Assembly (NCBI GenBank): GCA_041487355.1
Contig: JBGPND010000015.1
Location: 1 to 46,548, forward strand
Length of the DNA stretch: 46,548 nucleotides
Direction: 5' to 3'
Origin: JAMXLO01 sp041487355
GTDB lineage: Bacteria > Pseudomonadota > Alphaproteobacteria > Acetobacterales > Acetobacteraceae
The position numbers were made by a program, and so were the translations under genes. This document shows positions 40,865 through 46,548 of this stretch, piece after piece; position 1 is the first letter of the stretch; each line of letters begins with the position of its first letter. The notes under the pieces are model-generated. The model was not told the origin of the DNA, did no database searches, and worked only from the letters and a program-made list of their open reading frames with translations.

Positions 40865-43108
40865 ATGGCCAACCCGCGACGGCTCCTGGCCAGGCTGCGC
40901 GACATGATGGCGCATGGTTCCGCGCCGCTGCCGGACCTCGTCCGGCTGGTGGCCGCGGAACTGGTGAGCGAGGTCTGCTCGGTCTACGCCGCGCGCCCCG
41001 GCGAGATTCTTGAGCTGGTGGCAACCGAGGGCCTCAATCCCCAGGCTGTGGGTCGCACCAGGCTGCGGGTCGGCGAGGGCATCATCGGCCTGTGTGCCGC
41101 CACGGCCCAGGTGATGAACCTGCCGGACGCGCAGAACCATCCAGCCTTCGCCTATCGGCCGGAGACCGGCGAGGAGCCGTTCGCTTCGATGCTGGCCGTG
41201 CCGGTGCGGCGGGCCGGGCGGACGCTGGGCGTGGTCGCCGTGCAGAATCGCAACCCTCGGCGCTATGCCGAGGACGAGGTGGAAGAGCTGGAGACCGTGG
41301 CGATGCTGCTGGCCGAGGTGCTGGCGGCAGGCGGCGCGTCCGTTGGCTCGGAGGAAGGCGTTGGCGCCACGGTGCCGCGGGTGTTCGCCGGCACCACGCT
41401 GGTTTCCGGGATCGCCATTGGTCCGGTGGTGCTGCACGGCAATCGGCGGCGCCTGCTCCGTCTGCTGGCAGACGATCCGGAGGCGGAACTTGCGCGGCTG
41501 CACGATGCGGCACGCCGGATGCAGCAGGGTCTCGACGAATTGATCGCCGGGGTGCCGGACGGACTGGCAACCGGCGCGGACGGGTCGGCGTCGCGCGAGG
41601 TGCTCGACGCCTACCGACTGGTTGCCGCCGACGCCGGCTGGCTGAAGCGCGTCGCCGAGGTGATCCGCGGCGGGCTTTCGGCCGATGCCGCGGTGCAGCG
41701 CGTGGCCGGCGAGCTGCATGACCGCATGCGCCGTATCACCGATCCCTATCTGCGCGAGCGGCTGGCGGACCTCGAGGATCTCGCGGGGCGGCTGCTGGCC
41801 GCGCTTGCCGGGAACGTGCCCCGTCCGGCGATTCCGCCGGGTGCGATCCTGCTCGCCCGCCGACTGGGGCCAGCCGAACTGCTCGACTGGCATGCCGCAG
41901 GCATCGGCGGAGTGGCGATCGAGGAAGCCAGTCCCGCCGGTCATGCGGCGATCCTGGCGCGGGCGCTCGGACTGCCGGCGGTCGGCGGCACGCGCGGCAT
42001 GCTGGACGCGGCGGAGCCGGGCGATGAGGCGGTGGTGGACGCCGAAGAGGGCCGCCTCGTGCTGCGCCCCGAGGTCGAGGTGAGAGTGACCTATGTCCGG
42101 GCGCTGGAGGCAAGGAGCGCCCTCGAGGCCGGATGGGCGGCATTGCGCAACCGGCCGGCAATGACAGCCGACGGCACCAGGGTGAGCCTGATGCTGAATG
42201 TCGGGCTGAACATGGAGGTGGCTCAGCTCGATGCCACCGGGGCAGAGGGCATCGGCCTCTACCGAACCGAGATCGCCATGCTGGCGCGCGGCTCCATCGC
42301 CGACGTGGCGGAGCAGGCGGCGAGCTATGCGCGAGTGCTGGATGAAGCTGCCGGGCGGCCGGTGCTGTTCCGCACCCTCGACCTTGGCGCCGACAAGCTG
42401 CTGCCGGGTGACGCGCCGGAGGAGGAGAACCCCGCGATGGGGTGGCGTTCGCTCCGCATCGGCCTGGATCGCCCGGCGCTGCTGCGCCGCCAGTTGCGCG
42501 CGTTGCTGCTGGCCGCCGGCGGACGGCCGCTTTCGGTGATGTTCCCGATGGTCGCGACGGTGGCGGAGTTCCGTGCGGCGCGCGCCTTGCTGCTGGCGGA
42601 GGCGAGGCGGGTGCGTCCGGCACCGGAGCGGCTCTCCATCGGCACCATGCTCGAAGTGCCGGCGCTGATGTGGCAATTGGATGAATTGTTGCGCGAGGTG
42701 GACTTCGTTTCGGTCGGCTCGAACGACCTGCTGCAGTTCCTGTTCGCCGCCGACCGCGGCACGCCGTCGTTGTTCAGCCGCTATGACGTGCTGTCGCAAC
42801 CCGTGCTGCGCCTGCTGGAGCATCTGTTGCGGGCGGCACGCGCGGCCAAGGGTGGTGCAGGCGTGCCGGTTTCGCTGTGCGGCGAGGCGGCGTCGCGGCC
42901 ATTGGAGGCGATGACCCTGGTGGGGCTGGGCTTTGCCACGCTGTCGATGCCTGCCTCGGGCATCCTGCCGGTGAAGGCGCTGCTGGCGGAACTCGACCTT
43001 GCCGCGTTCCGTCCGGTGCTGACGGCGATCCGCGGCAACACGTCGGGGTCGGCCAGTCTGCGGGAACCGATCAGCGCGTGGGCGCGGGAGCAGGGGCTAG
43101 CAGTCTGA
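40865..43108 (+). CDS. ptsP: PEP-protein phosphotransferase of the nitrogen PTS (Enzyme I-Ntr)
   Basis: A 747-residue enzyme. The N-terminal GAF domain (about 15-150, LRVGEGIIGLCAATAQV) is the mark of PtsP as opposed to PtsI. The PEP-utilising swivelling domain has the phospho-His H360 in SPAGHAAILARALGLP, and the C-terminal barrel has GIGLYRTEIAML, MFPMVATVAEFRAA, FVSVGSNDLLQFLFAADRG and the catalytic Cys in SLCGEAASRPLEAM. It phosphorylates NPr, starting a regulatory phosphorelay for nitrogen, carbon and potassium responses. The ATG follows GCGGAG. The family E hairpin directly upstream may set its expression relative to lysC. Confidence 0.95.
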   Translation: MANPRRLLARLRDMMAHGSAPLPDLVRLVAAELVSEVCSVYAARPGEILELVATEGLNPQAVGRTRLRVGEGIIGLCAATAQVMNLPDAQNHPAFAYRPETGEEPFASMLAVPVRRAGRTLGVVAVQNRNPRRYAEDEVEELETVAMLLAEVLAAGGASVGSEEGVGATVPRVFAGTTLVSGIAIGPVVLHGNRRRLLRLLADDPEAELARLHDAARRMQQGLDELIAGVPDGLATGADGSASREVLDAYRLVAADAGWLKRVAEVIRGGLSADAAVQRVAGELHDRMRRITDPYLRERLADLEDLAGRLLAALAGNVPRPAIPPGAILLARRLGPAELLDWHAAGIGGVAIEEASPAGHAAILARALGLPAVGGTRGMLDAAEPGDEAVVDAEEGRLVLRPEVEVRVTYVRALEARSALEAGWAALRNRPAMTADGTRVSLMLNVGLNMEVAQLDATGAEGIGLYRTEIAMLARGSIADVAEQAASYARVLDEAAGRPVLFRTLDLGADKLLPGDAPEEENPAMGWRSLRIGLDRPALLRRQLRALLLAAGGRPLSVMFPMVATVAEFRAARALLLAEARRVRPAPERLSIGTMLEVPALMWQLDELLREVDFVSVGSNDLLQFLFAADRGTPSLFSRYDVLSQPVLRLLEHLLRAARAAKGGAGVPVSLCGEAASRPLEAMTLVGLGFATLSMPASGILPVKALLAELDLAAFRPVLTAIRGNTSGSASLREPISAWAREQGLAV

Positions 43109-43263
43109 CAGGACGATTTAATTTCGCGGAGCCCTGCAATAACGATTCGACTGCGCGGGCGAACCGATGCACTCTATGGCTGTAGGCAAGACAACCAGTT
43201 CGCGGGAACGGGGCAATCGTGCTGCAGCAGCACAGATCGAGACTGGCGGAAAGCCGGAGCATG

Positions 43264-44223
43264 ATGTCTTCCGCGATCGGACCAGTGGGCGCAGCGCCCA
43301 ATGCCCCGCGGGCGGGGGCGGACTTGCGTGCCGCGCGGGAGCGGATCGGCTGGTCGTTGCCGGACATGGCCGCGGCGCTGCGTATCCGTTTGCAGTATCT
43401 CGAGGCACTGGAGGCGGGGCGCATCGGCGACCTGCCCGGCAATGCCTACGCGCTCGGGTTCCTGCGGATCTACGCGAGCGCGCTTGGCCTGGATCCCAAC
43501 GAGATCGCGCGCCGCTTCAAGGCCGAGGCGGCGGCGGTGAACCAGAAGACCGAACTGGCCTTCCCAGTGCCGGTGCCGGAGCGTGGCGTACCGGCCGGAG
43601 CGGTGGTGCTGCTTGGCGTGTTGCTGGCGGCAGGCGCCTATGCCGGCTGGTACCACCTGTCGGGCGAGGGAAGGCTGCCAGCGGAGACCAGCATTCAGGT
43701 TCCGGTGCGCCTTGCGCCGCTGGCCGAGCAGGCGATACCGCCAAATGCCCCGCCGCCGGCACCGGTGGCTGCTCCGGCGCCCGCGACGACCGAGACAGCC
43801 CTCGTGCAGCAGGCCGAGACACCCCCCGTCCCGTCCGTCTCGCCCAGTTCAGCGGCAGCGGCGCCGGTGCCGCCGCTGCCGGTGCTGCCACCGCCGCCGT
43901 CGGGGCCATCCGATCAGTCGCGCATCCTGCTGCGGGCGAGCGCCGATGCATGGGTCCAGGTGCGTGACCGGGCCGGCCCGGTCCTGTTGAACCGCATTCT
44001 GCATCCCGGCGAGACATGGGAGGTCCCGGCGCGGCCGAACCTGCTGCTCACGACCGGCAACGCCGGCGGGACGGACCTGCTGGTGGACGGCGTGGCAAGC
44101 CAGCCGCTGGGCGGCAACGGGGTGGTGCGGCGCGACCTGCCGCTCGACCCGGACCTGATCAAGGATGGCAAGCTGGCGTCCGCGAGCGTTCAGCCGGCGG
44201 GCGCCCGACCCAATACCCAGTAG
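43264..44223 (+). CDS. RodZ-like helix-turn-helix membrane protein
   Basis: A 319-residue protein. The N-terminal cytoplasmic HTH domain is at about 15-80 (LRAARERIGWSLPDMAAAL, LPGNAYALGFLRIYA). A transmembrane helix is near 105-130 (GAVVLLGVLLAAGAYAGW). A long Pro/Ala-rich periplasmic linker follows, and a C-terminal DUF4115 domain with SADAWVQVRDRAG and HPGETWEVP. This is the layout of RodZ, which links the MreB cytoskeleton to the cell wall machinery. ATG 43264 has GGAG just upstream; 43261 and 43219 are alternatives. It lies upstream of ispG, an arrangement common in related bacteria. Confidence 0.87.
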   Translation: MSSAIGPVGAAPNAPRAGADLRAARERIGWSLPDMAAALRIRLQYLEALEAGRIGDLPGNAYALGFLRIYASALGLDPNEIARRFKAEAAAVNQKTELAFPVPVPERGVPAGAVVLLGVLLAAGAYAGWYHLSGEGRLPAETSIQVPVRLAPLAEQAIPPNAPPPAPVAAPAPATTETALVQQAETPPVPSVSPSSAAAAPVPPLPVLPPPPSGPSDQSRILLRASADAWVQVRDRAGPVLLNRILHPGETWEVPARPNLLLTTGNAGGTDLLVDGVASQPLGGNGVVRRDLPLDPDLIKDGKLASASVQPAGARPNTQ

Positions 44224-44293
44224 CGGCGCGGCGACGGAGACCCCATTCTAGGGTCGGACTTGTCCCGCGCCGCAGCATACGGAGAGCGACCTC

Positions 44294-45418
44294 ATGAGCT
44301 ACCGGCCGTACCAGGAGATCATCCGGCGGAAGTCGCGTCGCGTCTATGTCGGGCGCGTGCCGGTCGGCGACGGCGCGCCGATCACCGTGCAGACCATGAC
44401 CAACACGCTGACCACCGACGTGGCCGGCACCATCGCGCAGATCAGGCGGGCGGAGCTCGCCGGCGTGGACATCGTCCGCGTGTCCTGTCCCGACCAGGAG
44501 AGCTCGCTCGCGCTCAAGGACATCGTGCACGAGGTGAACGTGCCGATCGTCGCGGACATCCACTTCCACTACAAGCGGGCGATCGAGGCGGCGGACAGCG
44601 GCGCGGCCTGCCTGCGCATCAACCCCGGCAACATCGGCAGCCAGGAGCGCGTGAAGGAGGTCATCAAGGCCGCCCGCGACCACGGCTGCTCCATGCGGAT
44701 CGGCGTGAACGCGGGGTCGCTGGAGAAGCACCTGCTGGAGAAATACGGCGAACCGAACCCCGAGGCGCTGATGGAGAGCGCGCTGTATCACGCCGACATC
44801 CTGCAGCAGCACGACTTCCACGACTTCAAGATCAGCGTGAAGGCGTCCGACGTATTCCTGGCGGTGGCGGCGTATCAGCAATTGGCCGAGGTCTGCGACC
44901 ACCCGCTGCATATCGGCATCACCGAGGCCGGTGGGCGGCGCATGGGCACGGTGAAGTCGGCGGTCGGTCTTGGCTCGCTGCTCTGGGCGGGGATCGGCGA
45001 CACCCTGCGGGTGTCCTTGTCCGACGAACCGGAGGAGGAGGTGCGGGTCGGCTGGGACCTGTTGAGGGCGCTGGGGATCCGCCATCGCGGCGTGAAGGTA
45101 GTGTCCTGCCCGTCCTGTGCGCGGCAGGGGTTCAACGTGATCGAGACGGTGCGGACGCTGGAGGACCGGCTGGCGCATATCGAGACGCCGATCACGCTGT
45201 CGATCATCGGCTGCGTGGTGAACGGCCCGGGCGAGGCGCTGATGACCGATATCGGCCTGACCGGCGGTGGCAACGGGCGGCACATGATCTACCGCGCGGG
45301 GAAGACGGACCACACGATCGCCGGGGCCAGCATGGTGGAGCATATCGTCGAGTTGGTGGAGGCGAAGGCCGCGGAGCTGAAAGCGGCGAAGGAAGCGGAG
45401 AAGCTGGCGGCGGGGTAG
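44294..45418 (+). CDS. ispG: 4-hydroxy-3-methylbut-2-enyl diphosphate synthase
   Basis: A 374-residue IspG/GcpE of the methylerythritol phosphate route to isoprenoids. It contains the N-terminal TIM barrel (PITVQTMTNTLTTDV, LRINPGNIGS, RIGVNAGSLE) and the [4Fe-4S] ligands in CPSCARQGF and IGCVVNGPGEA with the conserved Glu nearby. Length is normal. In related bacteria hisS and prfA often follow; here a toxin-antitoxin-like cassette follows after 75 nt, suggesting an insertion at this point. Confidence 0.97.
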   Translation: MSYRPYQEIIRRKSRRVYVGRVPVGDGAPITVQTMTNTLTTDVAGTIAQIRRAELAGVDIVRVSCPDQESSLALKDIVHEVNVPIVADIHFHYKRAIEAADSGAACLRINPGNIGSQERVKEVIKAARDHGCSMRIGVNAGSLEKHLLEKYGEPNPEALMESALYHADILQQHDFHDFKISVKASDVFLAVAAYQQLAEVCDHPLHIGITEAGGRRMGTVKSAVGLGSLLWAGIGDTLRVSLSDEPEEEVRVGWDLLRALGIRHRGVKVVSCPSCARQGFNVIETVRTLEDRLAHIETPITLSIIGCVVNGPGEALMTDIGLTGGGNGRHMIYRAGKTDHTIAGASMVEHIVELVEAKAAELKAAKEAEKLAAG

Positions 45419-45493
45419 CTCCGCCACCTTCCGCAACGTTGGCGAACTCTTAAGCGCCAAGGCGGCACTTTCGGTGGACCATGGCCTCCGAGG

Positions 45494-45733
45494 TTGCCGT
45501 TGGGCCGCGCGCCGATTCCACGACCAGGCTTCCTCGACAGTTGCGAATACCTTGGTTACATGTACGGCGAGCGTCGATGGCGTGATCCGGTCACCCGCAG
45601 GTTACTGACCTGGGACGGGCTGCACGGCGAGATCGAGGCGGTTGATTTGCGTGGCCGCCATGTTGGTGTCCTTGACGTCATGACGGGTGAACTCCTGAAA
45701 CCCGCCCGCAAGGGGAGACGAATTCGTGTCTGA
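45494..45733 (+). CDS. Stand-alone colicin E3/pyocin S6-type ribosomal RNase toxin
   Basis: A very short basic protein (79 residues from TTG 45494, 77 from TTG 45500 which has CGAGG 6 nt upstream, or 57 from ATG 45560). The C-terminal 50 residues align with the cytotoxic domain of colicin E3: TWDGLHGEIEAV matches YEWDSQHGELEGY, so the E3 catalytic residues Asp510, His513 and Glu517 are all present (Asp41, His44, Glu48 here) with Glu46 too, and a basic tail (KGRRIRV) stands where E3 has Arg545. E3 cuts 16S rRNA between A1493 and G1494. No receptor-binding, translocation or signal sequence exists, so it would act inside the cell that makes it, like a toxin of a TA pair. It overlaps the next gene by 8 nt. 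The alignment is from memory. Confidence 0.82.
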   Translation: MPLGRAPIPRPGFLDSCEYLGYMYGERRWRDPVTRRLLTWDGLHGEIEAVDLRGRHVGVLDVMTGELLKPARKGRRIRV

Positions 45734-46094
45734 GGTGCGCAGCCGGACGTCCGCGTTCTTCGACCTTTACAGTGCAGGGCAAGTGCCGGAGAGCGCGATC
45801 GACGATTTCATCGACGCCTGGCATACTTCCGGGGACGAGGAAGTCCGGCCACTTTCGTGCTTTCTGGGCATGACCGAGGACGAATATGCGGTCTGGGTCA
45901 TGGACGGGCGCACGCTGCCCCTGCTCCGCTCGGCTCGGCGGGAAAAGGAGAAGCTGGCCGTCGCCGTGGCTCGTTACCTCAGTGAGTTGCGAACCGCCGC
46001 GAACCCCGTGGACCGGGCTGCCATTCACGCGCTGTCCCACTGGGTGGCGCGGCATGCTCCGGGCGCGGACGGAACCGACAAAGCAGGCGTTTGA
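45726..46094 (+). CDS. Putative antitoxin/immunity protein of the E3-type RNase
   Basis: A 122-residue soluble, mostly helical, acidic-to-neutral protein, unrecognised at family level. Visible stretches are FFDLYSAGQVPESAIDDFID, LSCFLGMTEDEYAVWVMDG and LPLLRSARREKEKLAVAVAR. It does not look like the beta-rich Im3 immunity protein of colicin E3. The GTG start at 45726 has AGGGGAG 9 nt upstream and lies inside the toxin gene, so the two are coupled and the product ratio would be controlled, as expected of a neutralising partner. The function is inferred purely from this arrangement. Confidence 0.7.
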   Translation: MSEVRSRTSAFFDLYSAGQVPESAIDDFIDAWHTSGDEEVRPLSCFLGMTEDEYAVWVMDGRTLPLLRSARREKEKLAVAVARYLSELRTAANPVDRAAIHALSHWVARHAPGADGTDKAGV

Positions 46095-46413
46095 GCCGGC
46101 CACGCTGGACATCCGTGACGACCACGCCGCCATCCTGCGGCGGGTTCTGCGGCAACATCTGCCGGCCGGCACGCGGGCGTTCGTGTTCGGATCGCGTGCG
46201 CATGGCGGGGCGCGACGGTATTCCGATCTCGACCTGGCGCTCAAGTGGGACCGGCCGCTTGGGCTGGACCTGATCGGGCAGATCGCCGAGGCGCTGTCGG
46301 AGTCCGATCTGCCATACAAGGTCGATATCGTCGATCTGGCGACGGTCGACCCGGCGTTCAGGGCACGCGTTGCGGCCGATTGCATCGCTCTGCCGGTCGA
46401 CCGCGAGGTGTAA
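46054..46413 (+). CDS. MNT-type nucleotidyltransferase domain protein
   Basis: A 119-residue minimal nucleotidyltransferase with the complete GS-x10-DxD signature: Gly46-Ser47 (FVFGSRAHGG), Asp58/Asp60 (YSDLDLAL) and a third acidic residue Asp91 in YKVDIVDLA. MNT proteins usually act as antitoxins that AMPylate a HEPN toxin encoded beside them; no HEPN gene (R-x4-6-H) is seen here. The ATG at 46054 lies 41 nt inside the preceding gene; no alternative start in frame follows. Its TAA stop coincides with the apparent edge of an IS630-family element, but the C-terminus looks complete. Confidence 0.82.
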   Translation: MLRARTEPTKQAFEPATLDIRDDHAAILRRVLRQHLPAGTRAFVFGSRAHGGARRYSDLDLALKWDRPLGLDLIGQIAEALSESDLPYKVDIVDLATVDPAFRARVAADCIALPVDREV

Positions 46414-46548
46414 TACCAACCGTCCTAACCACTGACCGATGCCCATTCGCGGGTTCCGATTGACCGAATGCGATCTGGATCGTCGGTCAGAAACCGCCAG
46501 GCTTTACGGCATGCCTCGACAATAGCGTCGTAAGTGTCCCAGACGACG
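46412..46548 (-). mobile_element. End of an IS630-family insertion sequence (cut by window edge)
   Basis: The sequence taataccaacc at 46411-46421 directly after the MNT gene looks like a terminal repeat end next to a TA, the target used by IS630-type elements. It is followed by the transposase 3' end. The other terminus is outside the window, so the boundary is provisional. Confidence 0.6.
46425..46548 (-). CDS. IS630-family transposase, C-terminal 41 residues (partial)
   Basis: Reading leftwards from the window edge, the frame ends with VWDTYDAIVEACRKAWRFL and DDPDRIRSIGTREWASVSG before TAG at 46425. The ending with an Arg-Ser-Ile-x-x-Arg-Glu-Trp-Ala pattern is typical of the C-terminus of IS630 DDE transposases. 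The catalytic residues are beyond the window, so intactness cannot be judged. Confidence 0.72.
   Translation of the reverse strand, partial: VVWDTYDAIVEACRKAWRFLTDDPDRIRSIGTREWASVSG

Noticed and set aside
45481..45580. ATG at 45481 as start of the RNase toxin
   Set aside because: It is in another frame and meets a stop about 34 codons later; the E3-like motif is in the frame of TTG 45494/45500.

Overview
The window is about 46.5 kb of high-GC chromosomal DNA from an alphaproteobacterium, most likely Rhodospirillales/Acetobacteraceae. The placement rests on conserved gene orders: tlpA-type / argH / small lipoprotein / lysA / DUF4175; HIG1 / etfB / etfA / 3-hydroxyacyl-CoA dehydrogenase; and ubiG divergent from lysC, followed by ptsP, a rodZ-like gene and ispG. 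The taxon is inferred from memory of such gene orders. No tRNA, rRNA or CRISPR array was seen.

Region by region. 1-3.6 kb: an FMN reductase, a PAS-PAS hybrid histidine kinase and a divergent single-domain response regulator. 3.6-10.3 kb: six co-oriented minus-strand genes (two acyl-CoA dehydrogenases of the PimC/PimD pairing, an alpha/beta hydrolase with a Cys nucleophile, a luciferase-like monooxygenase, a 6-phosphogluconate-dehydrogenase-like enzyme and an iron-ADH/maleylacetate-reductase-like enzyme). They look like an uncharacterised catabolic pathway. 10.5-11.3 kb: a PEP-CTERM exported protein behind a near-perfect sigma-54 promoter. 11.4-17.7 kb: DUF4175 protein, lysA, a 43-residue LptM-like lipoprotein, argH and a TlpA-type thioredoxin. 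17.9-26.7 kb: a small coiled-coil membrane protein, DsbD/ScsB, helicase HrpB, then a DegP-like protease, OmpR-type regulator, HAMP kinase and small two-Cys exported protein. 26.7-29.8 kb: an MscS channel whose stop overlaps the start of a 2OG-Fe(II) dioxygenase. 30-33 kb: HIG1 membrane protein, EtfBA and 3-hydroxybutyryl-CoA dehydrogenase.

33-35.2 kb holds two exported proteins of unknown function and a scar where the 3' remnant of an HPt-kinase gene abuts the remnant of an OmpR-type regulator, next to an intact PAS-PAS-HK-REC-HPt kinase (35.2-37.6 kb). 37.7-45.4 kb carries housekeeping genes: ubiG, lysC, a nitronate monooxygenase, ptsP, rodZ-like and ispG. At 45.5-46.5 kb the core order is broken by a compact cassette: a colicin-E3-type ribosomal RNase domain as a tiny stand-alone protein, an overlapping putative antitoxin, a MNT nucleotidyltransferase, and the end of an IS630-family transposase running off the window. 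This cassette is the best candidate for a little-described system.

Intergenic regions carry at least nine long palindromic repeats of five families. Some lie inside operons, and two begin on the stop codon of the preceding gene.
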